Source: JAJYSO01 sp964579505
GTDB lineage: Bacteria > Bacteroidota > Bacteroidia > Flavobacteriales > Flavobacteriaceae
Length of the DNA stretch: 64,000 bases
Direction of reading: 5' to 3'
NCBI GenBank assembly: GCA_964579505.1
Contig: CAZOGC010000002.1
Coordinates: 62,001 to 126,000, forward strand
Positions within the stretch are counted from its first letter, which is position 1, and each line of letters opens with the position of its first letter. A program made the translations under genes and the position numbers. The notes beneath the pieces are model-generated. The model was not told the DNA's origin. It made no database searches and worked only from the letters and a program-made list of their open reading frames with translations. This document shows positions 32,841-41,611 of this stretch, piece by piece.

Positions 32841-35828
32841 ATGAAAACGATAATATACTATGCTTTTAGTCTTTTAACGGCTTTTAGCATACAGTCTGTG
32901 GCTGCCCAACAAACAACCGTAACCGGAACGATCTATGACAATAGCGGGAGTCCGCTTTCGGGGGCATCTATACAGGTTAAAGGTAGCACAAACGGAACCG
33001 CTTCAGACAATTTGGGGCATTACTCTATTAAAACCAGCGTAGGAGATACGCTGGTTTTTAGTTATTTGGGGTTTCAGCCCATTATTAAAATTGTTCAATC
33101 AGATCGGCAACAAATCGACATTATTTTTACGAGTAATGTGCAGTCGTTAGACGCCGTAGTAGTGGTAGGATATGGTTCTCAGAAGAAGAGAAATATTACC
33201 GGAGCCATTTCTTCGGTAAAGATGGATAAAGTAGAGGCCATACCCTCTACCAATTTTCAAGAAATGCTTCGAGGGCAAGCTCCCGGGCTACAAGTACATC
33301 AATTAGATAACAGACCCGGTGGGCGGTCTTCCATTTTAATTAGAGGGCAGCGCTCTATTTTGGGCGGAAATGCTCCGCTATTTATAGTAGACGGCGTACC
33401 TGTAGACAACATAAACAATCTCAACACCCTTGATATAGCTTCTATTGAAGTTTTAAAAGATGCATCTGCCCAGGCCATCTATGGTGCGCGGGCAGCAAAT
33501 GGGGTTATTCTCGTTACCACCAAACGCGGTATTGAAGGCAAGCTTCAAGTTTCATATAATGGTTATTATACCGTTCAAAAATTAGTGAAAAACTTTGATC
33601 TGTACAGTGCTGAAGAATTTGCTCAGTTAAGAAGAGAAGCACACCGTGCCACAAACTTTATTAATACTGGTGACGATCGATATTCTGATGACGATGTTAT
33701 CTTCAATAAATTTGAATTAGAGTCCTTAAAAAACCATCAGTTTGTAAACTGGGAAAACCTTATTATGCGTAACGCTATTATTAGAAGTCATAACGTTAGT
33801 TTGCGCGGCGGAACCGAAAAATCTAAATATTATGGCAGTTTGCGTTTCTTTGATCAAGATGGAGTCATTCCTACTTCAGGATATAGCCGCGGTAACCTTC
33901 GTTTTAATTTTGATCAAAAGATAAATGACAAAATTAATCTCCAAGCCAACTTAAGTATGGAAACCGGAGAACAAAATATAGAATCAAGCTCACTTAACTT
34001 CATAACGCTTTCTCCTTTGGCTAAACCTTTTAATAAAGATGGTTCTTTGGTAGAACACCCGTTAGGTCCCGCTACGACTAGCATAAACCCACTGTGGAAT
34101 TTAGCAGAGTCTGAAAACAAAGCTAAAACAGATGCTTTTCACATTAACGTAGCCCTAAATTATCAAATCCTGAAAAATCTTAAATATCGTCTCAACACCG
34201 CTATTAGCCGAGAAAACACCAACCACGATATATACCTCAGCAAAAAACACAGTGTAGGAGCAAATACCGATGGAAAAGCCACTATTATTAACAATAGAAA
34301 ATCAGAATATCTAATTGAAAACATCTTAAACTACCATTTTGGTTTAGGAGAAGGGGTACATAATTTTGACATTACCGCCATGCAGAGTGTCAATCAAATA
34401 AAACTCAGGAACACGACCACTATTGGTACTGGCTTTTCTACAGACGAACTCGGATTTAACGGGCTGTCTCAAGCAGAAAACTTTAGCGCTACCCGAACCG
34501 GATACAGAAGACGTCTTCTTTCGTATATGGGACGTATTCGTTATTCCCTCTTCGATAAATATTTGGTAACACTTACCGGTCGTTATGATGGTTCTTCTGT
34601 ATTTGCTGCCGATAAAAAATGGGGCTTTTTCCCTTCAGCAGCTGTGGCTTGGAAAATTGGAGAAGAAGATTTCTTAAAAAACAGCAAGGTAGTAGATCAA
34701 CTAAAATTAAGAGCAAGCTACGGTTCTGTTGGGAATGAAGCTATTTCTCCCTATCAAACTCTTGGACTAGCCGGCAACTTTCCATATGTTTTTGGAGGCG
34801 AAACAGCCGCCGGATTTATGCCGGGAGACAACCTACCTAATCCTAATTTAACCTGGGAAACCTCTACCACCTTCAATCTTGGGGTCGACTTCTCTCTTAG
34901 TGATGGACTCATTTCGGGTAGCATAGACTATTACAAAACCCATACACGCGATTTACTGGTAGATGTAACTCTTCCGGGAAACACCGGATACTCTTCTACC
35001 ATTACCAATGGTGGCGAGAGTGAAAACTCGGGTATTGAAGCAAGAGTTACCGCTAATATTATACGCAACAGAGATTTGAGTTGGTCACTTACTGCCACCT
35101 TCGCTCATAACGACAATAAAATTTTAAAAACAGGATTAGTTGATATAAACGGTAAACCTATGGATGATATTGGAAGACGCCGCTTTATTGGACATCCTAT
35201 TAATGTAATTTATCAGAAAAAATTTGATGGTATTTTTCAAACACAGGCCGAAATTGATGCTTCTGCACAAAAAAATCAACCTAACATTATACCCGGAGAT
35301 GTGCGGGTAATCGACAAAAACGGGGATGGAAAAATTGACGACGATGACAATTTTATCTTTAGTAGAGACCCTGATTGGGTAGGGGCTATTTCAACCAGCC
35401 TTCGTTACAAAGGTTTTGAGTTGCTAGCCGATTTGTACATCGTTCAAGGTTCATTAAACTTAAACCCCTATTTATCTGTTTACGAAAATGGTGGAACCTT
35501 ACAAGGTATCTTAAACGGAATCAAGGTTCCTTACTGGACACCTGAGCATCACTCTAGCAAATACCCGAGACCCCAATCTCAAACACAAAGTTATTTATCA
35601 GCCTTAGCCGTACAAAGCACTTCTTATGTACGACTACGCACGCTGCAATTAGGCTATAACGTGCCCTCTAAATGGGTAAACACCTTAGGATTAGACCGGG
35701 TCAAGGTTTATGTAACCGCTACGAACTTATTTACCATAACCGATTACAAATCGTATAGCCCTGAAATAAACCCTAATGGGTATCCCGATTCTAAAGATTT
35801 TACCATCGGATTAAATGTAGGTTTTTAA
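32841..35828 (+). CDS. SusC-like TonB-dependent transporter (second pair)
   Basis: A 995-residue SusC protein with a signal peptide (IQSVAAQQ), carboxypeptidase-like domain (VTGTIYDNSGSPLSGASIQV), a VVVVGYGSQKKRNITGAI segment, plug with RGQRSILGGNAPLFIVDG and IASIEVLKDASAQAIYGARA, and a barrel ending in LNVGF. Its plug and barrel differ substantially from the first SusC of this locus, so it is a separate transporter rather than a recent duplicate. It works with the SusD gene that follows after 30 bases. With GH16, GDPD, GH30 and an SGNH esterase downstream, it may take up a longer or differently linked beta-glucan fragment (inference). Confidence 0.95.
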   Translation: MKTIIYYAFSLLTAFSIQSVAAQQTTVTGTIYDNSGSPLSGASIQVKGSTNGTASDNLGHYSIKTSVGDTLVFSYLGFQPIIKIVQSDRQQIDIIFTSNVQSLDAVVVVGYGSQKKRNITGAISSVKMDKVEAIPSTNFQEMLRGQAPGLQVHQLDNRPGGRSSILIRGQRSILGGNAPLFIVDGVPVDNINNLNTLDIASIEVLKDASAQAIYGARAANGVILVTTKRGIEGKLQVSYNGYYTVQKLVKNFDLYSAEEFAQLRREAHRATNFINTGDDRYSDDDVIFNKFELESLKNHQFVNWENLIMRNAIIRSHNVSLRGGTEKSKYYGSLRFFDQDGVIPTSGYSRGNLRFNFDQKINDKINLQANLSMETGEQNIESSSLNFITLSPLAKPFNKDGSLVEHPLGPATTSINPLWNLAESENKAKTDAFHINVALNYQILKNLKYRLNTAISRENTNHDIYLSKKHSVGANTDGKATIINNRKSEYLIENILNYHFGLGEGVHNFDITAMQSVNQIKLRNTTTIGTGFSTDELGFNGLSQAENFSATRTGYRRRLLSYMGRIRYSLFDKYLVTLTGRYDGSSVFAADKKWGFFPSAAVAWKIGEEDFLKNSKVVDQLKLRASYGSVGNEAISPYQTLGLAGNFPYVFGGETAAGFMPGDNLPNPNLTWETSTTFNLGVDFSLSDGLISGSIDYYKTHTRDLLVDVTLPGNTGYSSTITNGGESENSGIEARVTANIIRNRDLSWSLTATFAHNDNKILKTGLVDINGKPMDDIGRRRFIGHPINVIYQKKFDGIFQTQAEIDASAQKNQPNIIPGDVRVIDKNGDGKIDDDDNFIFSRDPDWVGAISTSLRYKGFELLADLYIVQGSLNLNPYLSVYENGGTLQGILNGIKVPYWTPEHHSSKYPRPQSQTQSYLSALAVQSTSYVRLRTLQLGYNVPSKWVNTLGLDRVKVYVTATNLFTITDYKSYSPEINPNGYPDSKDFTIGLNVGF

Positions 35829-35858
35829 ATTTAAACAAGACGTTGAAAATAGTATACC

Positions 35859-37460
35859 ATGAAAATTTTAATTTCTTCCAACAGAACAATATTATACTCC
35901 TTATTGTGTCTCTGTCTCCTTTCCTTCTCATCTTGCAATGATGACTTTTTAGACGAACACGCCGTAAGCAATATTTCTGCCGATTTTGTATACAGTACAG
36001 AAGAAGGCTTGAAATCGGCTGTTGTTGCTTTATACGATATTAACCGCTCCTTACACCAAGATGGAGAATGGAATAATGCGATGGCTCTCTTACTACCAGC
36101 CGAAGCCGATTTAGCCCTTGTACGAACAGGTGAAATATCTCTCTACGGAACCCGCGTTTGGGGTGCCAGTCTAGCTGACTACGGAACGACAAGACTAGAT
36201 AAATGGTGGAAAACTTATTACAAAATCGTACTTCGTGCCAACGCCATTATAAAAGCTGTTCCCAATGTAGAAATGGATGAAGCCTCCAAAAATCAAATTC
36301 TAGCTGAGACAAAAACTTGGCGAGCATACGCTTATTTTACATTGTATCGATTATTTAATAACATTTATATCACCACAGAACCCACGACTCCTGAAAATGC
36401 GTTTGATGTGATAAACAAAATTTCTACTAAAGAAGAAATTTTTAAACTCATTAACAGCGACTTAGATTTTGCTATTGCACATCTTTCTTGGACGACCGCA
36501 CAATTTGGCCGCATAACTCAAGGGGTGGCTAGAACCATTAGGGCCAAAACAGCCCTCTGGCAAAAAAATTGGGAGGAAGCTAGAAAACAAACTGATGCTA
36601 TTATTGAAGACGGCCCCTATAGTTTAGTATCAACTGCCGATGTTTTTAAAGGAGATCTTAACAACTCTGAAACTATTTGGGCTATTCAATTTGCCGATCA
36701 AACTCCCGGAGGAGGCAACAAAAACCACATTAACTTTAATTATATTCCCCAATACACTAAAGAAACCGGAAACAATTTTGATATCAACATGGGAGGATTC
36801 GGCGCCGGGTTTGTTTTGATGAATAAATATCTCATCAATTTATTTAACGATCCAAACGACACCCGTACTAAAGGAACTTATTATATTATGAACTACACCT
36901 ACAACAACCCTTCTAGTTTACCTGCAGGGGCTCACGTAGGAGACACTATCAGACTTTGGAGCGAGAACTCTACCGATCCGGATGAACGATATAAATACTA
37001 CGAACGCTTAAACCCGGCCACTCTAAAATACGTACAAAACGATGCCGACCCTACACTTGCTAGTATGATAAAAAACATTATGGTTTATCGATTGGCTGGC
37101 ACCTACCTTATGTCTGCTGAAGCATATATGGAGCTTGGAAACACAGGAAAAGCACTACAACGAATTAACAAAGTAAGAGACCGGGCTCATGCAGCTCCAC
37201 TCACCACCATAACCCAAAAAATTCTCCTTGAAGAAAGAGCTAGAGAGCTTGCTTTTGAAGGGCAAAGGTGGTTTACCCTAAAACGTATGGGGCTTTTATA
37301 TGACTACATTACAGACCATGCCGGTACTGAAAACGACAACGGAGTCTTATTCCAGGCACAAGCAAGAGATCGGTTTAAAAAATATATGGTAAATTGGCCT
37401 ATTCCGGTAGCAGAAATGAACTTATTAGGACCAGATTATCCACAAAATACAGGATATTAA
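35859..37460 (+). CDS. SusD-like surface glycan-binding lipoprotein (second pair)
   Basis: A 533-residue RagB/SusD-family lipoprotein. The lipobox is SFSSC, followed by NDDFLDEHAVSNIS. The TPR-like helices include ETKTWRAYAYFTLYRLFNNIY, and the C-terminal LEERARELAFEGQRWFTLKRMG plus NWPIPVAEMNLLGPDYPQNTGY are diagnostic. It pairs with the preceding SusC (30-base gap) to capture glycans at the surface. It is followed by a strong bidirectional terminator at 37483-37515 shared with the facing GH16 gene. Confidence 0.95.
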   Translation: MKILISSNRTILYSLLCLCLLSFSSCNDDFLDEHAVSNISADFVYSTEEGLKSAVVALYDINRSLHQDGEWNNAMALLLPAEADLALVRTGEISLYGTRVWGASLADYGTTRLDKWWKTYYKIVLRANAIIKAVPNVEMDEASKNQILAETKTWRAYAYFTLYRLFNNIYITTEPTTPENAFDVINKISTKEEIFKLINSDLDFAIAHLSWTTAQFGRITQGVARTIRAKTALWQKNWEEARKQTDAIIEDGPYSLVSTADVFKGDLNNSETIWAIQFADQTPGGGNKNHINFNYIPQYTKETGNNFDINMGGFGAGFVLMNKYLINLFNDPNDTRTKGTYYIMNYTYNNPSSLPAGAHVGDTIRLWSENSTDPDERYKYYERLNPATLKYVQNDADPTLASMIKNIMVYRLAGTYLMSAEAYMELGNTGKALQRINKVRDRAHAAPLTTITQKILLEERARELAFEGQRWFTLKRMGLLYDYITDHAGTENDNGVLFQAQARDRFKKYMVNWPIPVAEMNLLGPDYPQNTGY

Positions 37461-37482
37461 TTAAGCCTTGCCAAGGCTATTG

Positions 37483-37515
37483 AAAACCGTAGATTTTTAA
37501 AAATCTATGGTTTTT
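37483..37515. terminator. Bidirectional terminator between susD and GH16
   Basis: AAAACCGTAGATTTTT (37483-37498) pairs with AAAAATCTATGGTTTT (37499-37514) with one mismatch, giving a long self-complementary hairpin with A and T tails. It overlaps the stop codon of the GH16 gene. Confidence 0.8.
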
Positions 37516-38350
37516 CTTTTTTATAAACCCGTACGTAATCTATTTGATAACGTGCCGGTAGTGCCGATAAGTCAACACCCTTTTTGCCACCCCATCCCCC
37601 ACCTATGGCTAGGTTTAAAATTAAATAACTCGGGGCAGAAAAAGGCCATTCTCTAACTGATTGATGTGGGTTTTTATAGGTTAAATACGGCTTATTATCT
37701 ATAGAGAACACAATTGAATCAGGTGTCCATTCAACTGCATAATTATGAAACTTCTGAGAATAATCTGACAACAAGGTGTCTGCCGTAATTTCATTTTTAT
37801 TTACCCAATTATATGTAGCGGTATGCAAGGTAGCGTGCACCACTCCCGGGTCATAACCCACGTGCTCCATTATATCTATCTCTCCACACATTGGCCATCC
37901 AACACTATCTATATTGGCGCCTAACATCCAAATAGCCGGCCAAGTACCTCTGCCTTTCGGCAATTTTGCCCGTACTACAACACGGCCATAAGTCCATTCA
38001 GCTTTTCCTTTAGTATCCAAACAAGCAGACGTTATAGGACGCTTCTTTCCATCTATTAACGCAGAATCTAATCTTGCCACAATGTTAAGTTTTCCATCTT
38101 CTACCCATGCATTTTCCTTTCTCTTTATAGTATAATATTGTAGCTCCTGATTGCGTATATACCCATGTTCATAATTCCATTTACTTGAATCCGGAAAACC
38201 CGTATAATCAAACTCATCTCCCCACACCAATTGCCAAGAGGTTTTGGAAGGTTGTGGTTTGTTTTTACATGAAATCAATGCAAAAGTGCACAAAAATGCC
38301 ATAAAGAATAGCATTCTTCCTTTTAGCTTAAAAACTCTCTTATTGCTCAT
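37505..38350 (-). CDS. GH16 lipoprotein beta-glucanase (laminarinase-like)
   Basis: A 281-residue lipoprotein with lipobox ALISC (lipidated Cys28). The GH16 catalytic signature ExDxxE is intact: EIDIME with nucleophile Glu157, Asp159 and acid/base Glu162. WQLVWGDEFDYTG at the N-terminus, TWPAIWMLG and LILNLAIGGGWGG at the end are typical of the laminarinase-like GH16_3 group, which cleaves beta-1,3 or mixed beta-1,3;1,4-glucan. It probably acts on the cell surface. Its start overlaps the stop of the GDPD gene by 11 bases, so the two are translationally coupled. It faces the second susD over a shared terminator. Confidence 0.92.
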   Translation of the reverse strand: MSNKRVFKLKGRMLFFMAFLCTFALISCKNKPQPSKTSWQLVWGDEFDYTGFPDSSKWNYEHGYIRNQELQYYTIKRKENAWVEDGKLNIVARLDSALIDGKKRPITSACLDTKGKAEWTYGRVVVRAKLPKGRGTWPAIWMLGANIDSVGWPMCGEIDIMEHVGYDPGVVHATLHTATYNWVNKNEITADTLLSDYSQKFHNYAVEWTPDSIVFSIDNKPYLTYKNPHQSVREWPFSAPSYLILNLAIGGGWGGKKGVDLSALPARYQIDYVRVYKKEKP

Positions 38351-39266
38351 CCTTCTTCATATCTTTTAGTACTTCAGTCACTCGGTTAGGATAGTCACTA
38401 ATAATACCATCTACCCCCAACTTAATTAGTTTTTTCATTTCTGCTTTCTTTTCTACCGTCCAAGGTAAAACTTTCATTTTTAGCGAGTCTGCTTCTTTCA
38501 TAGAAGACTCATTCACTAAAGAATAATGTGGGTTATAATAAGCCGGCACAAACCCAAGTGTTTTAAGGTTTTGGTCGATCGTGTTTCCTCCAGCCAAAAA
38601 TCCCAAAGGTATATCCGGGTGGGTTTTGTGTAAAACTTTAAGAGGTCTTGCATCAAAAGATTGAATCACTAATCTGCCTTTTAACGGTGCTAAATACGGC
38701 TTTAATTTATGCATTAATATGCGCATAAACTCTTCCGGAGCCGGCTGTTCAAAACCGTCTGTCTTAGGATTCGACTTAATTTCTAACAAATAATGCACCG
38801 GTTTGTAATGATGTGTCTTTGTAAATTGCTCTACAGAATCTATCATCTCAGAAAGCAGTGGCGCATACGTTTTTTCTAAATGCTGTTCAGGAAAAGCAGG
38901 ATAATACTTCTCTCCAATAATAAACTGGCGTATTTTGGCATAATCCATTTGGTAAAATGTATATTTCTTACGCTCTTCTTTAGCAATATCAGAACCATCA
39001 GGTTTAAGCGTGTATGAAGGTGTAAAAGAGCCATCGTGATAAACCACCACTTTATTATCTTTGGTAATGTGTACATCAAATTCTATCATATTTGCACCTA
39101 CTTCAATGCCTTTTTCAAAAGCAGGAATTGTATTTTCAGGCATCAACCCCCGCGTGCCACGATGTCCTACGTTATAAAAAGTGGGTGTTGAAGTTGAATT
39201 GACTTTACAACTGTATGTTGAAAATAGGAGTAGAATTGCCGACGCTAGCATAAAAATTCGTTTCAT
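38340..39266 (-). CDS. Glycerophosphodiester phosphodiesterase lipoprotein
   Basis: A 308-residue lipoprotein (lipobox STYSC). The GDPD TIM-barrel is complete: GHRGTRGLMPENTIPAF with the catalytic His and the metal ligands, then MIEFDVHITKDNKVVVYHDG, and the end LGVDGIISDYPNRVTEVL. GDPDs release alcohol and sn-glycerol-3-phosphate from glycerophosphodiesters. Its gene is first in a two-gene unit with GH16, with an 11-base overlap, and is divergent from GH30 over a 110-base spacer. That coupling to a glycanase suggests that the natural substrate is a phosphoglycerol-decorated glycan rather than only phospholipid head groups (inference). Confidence 0.92.
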   Translation of the reverse strand: MKRIFMLASAILLLFSTYSCKVNSTSTPTFYNVGHRGTRGLMPENTIPAFEKGIEVGANMIEFDVHITKDNKVVVYHDGSFTPSYTLKPDGSDIAKEERKKYTFYQMDYAKIRQFIIGEKYYPAFPEQHLEKTYAPLLSEMIDSVEQFTKTHHYKPVHYLLEIKSNPKTDGFEQPAPEEFMRILMHKLKPYLAPLKGRLVIQSFDARPLKVLHKTHPDIPLGFLAGGNTIDQNLKTLGFVPAYYNPHYSLVNESSMKEADSLKMKVLPWTVEKKAEMKKLIKLGVDGIISDYPNRVTEVLKDMKKDEQ

Positions 39267-39376
39267 AATAAAATTGTATAAGCTTACTTTGATAAAATAT
39301 CTATTATTCTATTCCAAATATAAATATTAAAATAGTTTTTTTGTATTTTGGTCTCTCTTTCATCAAAATTAAATTT

Positions 39377-40831
39377 ATGAGAAAATTATTTTGTCTATTT
39401 CTAATTGCCCTCGTGAGTTGCAATCCTTCCTCTTCTCATAAAAAAGATTCTGTTAATACCACACCAAAACAACCGCATAATCGCACTAAAGTTGTCGTAT
39501 ACACCACCGCCAAAAACACTTCTTACAGAATAACTCAAACAGATACTGCTTCCTTTAAACCTTTTGGCCAGCCTGTAGAAACACAAAGCGTTATTTTTAT
39601 AGACCCTACCCATACTTTTCAAACCATACTGGGTTTTGGGGGAGCGGTTACAGATGCCGCTGCTAATGTTTTTGCCAAACTGCCTAAACCTCAACAAAAA
39701 GAAATTTTAAACGCCTACTACGATTCTATTTCCGGGATAGGATATACCTTGGCGCGAACCAACATTAATAGTTGTGATTTTTCTGCAGAATCATACGATT
39801 ATGTAAATGCCAACGATTCGACCCTGCAATCATTTAGCGTGGCGCACGACCAACGTAACCGCATTCCTCTTTTAAAGAAAATTAAAAATAAAGTAGGCAA
39901 AGAGTTTACGCTATATGCCAGCCCATGGAGTCCACCTGCCTGGATGAAAGACAACAACAGCATGTTACACGGGGGGCATCTCAAGCCCGAATTTTATCAA
40001 ACTTGGGCTAATTACTTTGTTAAATTTATTGAGGCTTACAAAAAGAATGGGCTCAACATATGGGGAGTAACCGTTCAAAACGAGCCTATGGCTACTCAAA
40101 CATGGGAATCTTGTATTTACACCGCCCAAATGGAGCTCAATTTTGTAAAAAACTATCTCGGCCCCACCTTCGCTAAAAAAGGCCTCAAAGACAAAAAAAT
40201 TATTATTTGGGATCATAACCGAGACATGATGTTTCAACGTGCCAGCGTGGTTTTAAACGATGTTAAAGCTCGGCAATATGTATGGGGAGTTGGTTTTCAT
40301 TGGTACGGACAAAATGACTTTAACAACGTTAAACGCGTGCAAGAAGCTTTTCCTAAAACCCATTTACTCTTTACAGAAGGAACGGTGGTGAGTTATGATT
40401 TTAATGCCCTAAAACAATGGAAGGCCGGAGAAAAATATGCCCGATCTATTATCCACGATTTAAACAATGGTACTGTAGGGTGGACCGATTGGAATATTCT
40501 CTTAAATGAAAAAGGAGGGCCTAACCACGTAGGTAACTACTGCTTTGCCCCCATTATAGGCAACACACAAAACGGCCAATTGTATTATATGAATTCATAT
40601 TACTACATTGGTCATTTTTCTAAATTTATACGTCCGGGAGCCAAAAGAATTAGCTGTTCTTCTAATCGAGATGACTTGCTGGCTACCGCTTTTCTTAACA
40701 AAGACGGAAAAATTGCGGTGGTTGTTTTTAATCCTTCAGATAAAAAATATACTTATCGGCTATGGTTAAAAGGCAATGCTATAAAAACGGTGAGTTTACC
40801 ACACTCTATACAAACGTTGCTGGTTCAATAG
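39377..40831 (+). CDS. GH30 lipoprotein glycosidase
   Basis: From the ATG at 39377 the product is 484 residues with lipobox LVSC (Cys15); the upstream start at 39341 would place 12 residues before a complete signal peptide. GH30 features are clear: ILGFGGAVTDAAANVF, YASPWSPPAWMK, the acid/base Glu236 in VTVQNEP, and the nucleophile Glu334 in LFTEGT, with a short beta-sandwich at the C-terminus. GH30 members of this size are glucosylceramidase-like or endo-beta-1,6-glucanases; in beta-glucan loci they remove beta-1,6 links. The SGNH esterase gene faces it with a six-base gap. Confidence 0.92.
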   Translation: MRKLFCLFLIALVSCNPSSSHKKDSVNTTPKQPHNRTKVVVYTTAKNTSYRITQTDTASFKPFGQPVETQSVIFIDPTHTFQTILGFGGAVTDAAANVFAKLPKPQQKEILNAYYDSISGIGYTLARTNINSCDFSAESYDYVNANDSTLQSFSVAHDQRNRIPLLKKIKNKVGKEFTLYASPWSPPAWMKDNNSMLHGGHLKPEFYQTWANYFVKFIEAYKKNGLNIWGVTVQNEPMATQTWESCIYTAQMELNFVKNYLGPTFAKKGLKDKKIIIWDHNRDMMFQRASVVLNDVKARQYVWGVGFHWYGQNDFNNVKRVQEAFPKTHLLFTEGTVVSYDFNALKQWKAGEKYARSIIHDLNNGTVGWTDWNILLNEKGGPNHVGNYCFAPIIGNTQNGQLYYMNSYYYIGHFSKFIRPGAKRISCSSNRDDLLATAFLNKDGKIAVVVFNPSDKKYTYRLWLKGNAIKTVSLPHSIQTLLVQ

Positions 40832-40837
40832 AACATC

Positions 40838-41494
40838 CTAAAGTGTTTTCATTATAATTTTTTCCATCACGGCGTACCCCTTAGCGTTGGGATGTACTCC
40901 ATCTTTAGTATACGCTTGCTTCAACCCATCTTGTGCATTTTTCATAGGCGTGTAATAATCTACATACGGAAGTTTATGAGCCTTTGCATACGCTTTAATC
41001 ATCCGGTTAAGCTTTTTAATTTTTGCTATAGGTTTTATTCTTTTTCGCCAAGGAAATTGAGCTGCCGGCAATACAGAGCACAGCACCACCTCAATATGAT
41101 TGGCTTGAGCTAGTTGCACCATAGAAATAATATTTCCCATTACTTTGTCTAAAGAAATAGGGCCTTGGTTTTGAGCAATATCATTTGTGCCTCCTAAAAT
41201 AACCACGCGTTTAGGATGTAAATTAATCACGTCTTCTCTAAAACGCAGCAACATTTGTGAGGTTACTTGCCCGCTTATCCCTCTACAAACAAAATCATTT
41301 TTCTTAAAAAAAGTTGAGTCAAGATCATTCCAAAATTCAGTTATAGAATTACCCATAAAGACGGTATTGGGTTGAATGCCTTGTTCTTTCAAGGCAATAT
41401 TTGCCTTTTCATATTTTGCAAAATTGGCAAAATCTTGAGCAGAAACAGTAGTACAGAAAAATAGAGACATAACTAAGAACACACCTGTTTTCAT
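40838..41494 (-). CDS. SGNH/GDSL-family esterase, secreted
   Basis: A 218-residue exported protein (signal peptide ending in TTVSAQ). The SGNH blocks are present: FMGNSITEFW (block I, catalytic Ser), CRGISGQVT (Gly block), ILGGTNDIAQN (Asn block) and DGVHPNAKGY (block V, Asp and His). Such enzymes remove acyl or other ester groups from sugars, or act as platelet-activating-factor acetylhydrolase-like lipases. The location at the end of the polysaccharide locus, convergent with GH30, suggests de-esterification of a decorated glycan (inference). Confidence 0.9.
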   Translation of the reverse strand: MKTGVFLVMSLFFCTTVSAQDFANFAKYEKANIALKEQGIQPNTVFMGNSITEFWNDLDSTFFKKNDFVCRGISGQVTSQMLLRFREDVINLHPKRVVILGGTNDIAQNQGPISLDKVMGNIISMVQLAQANHIEVVLCSVLPAAQFPWRKRIKPIAKIKKLNRMIKAYAKAHKLPYVDYYTPMKNAQDGLKQAYTKDGVHPNAKGYAVMEKIIMKTL

Positions 41495-41611
41495 AATGCT
41501 TTTTTTTCAAATATATAAAATCAATCGGCAATACCTAAAACAGGAGTATCTATTCTCGCCAATGCATCTACAAAATTTGTTTATCTTGTAACTTTTAAAA
41601 ATAACACAACT

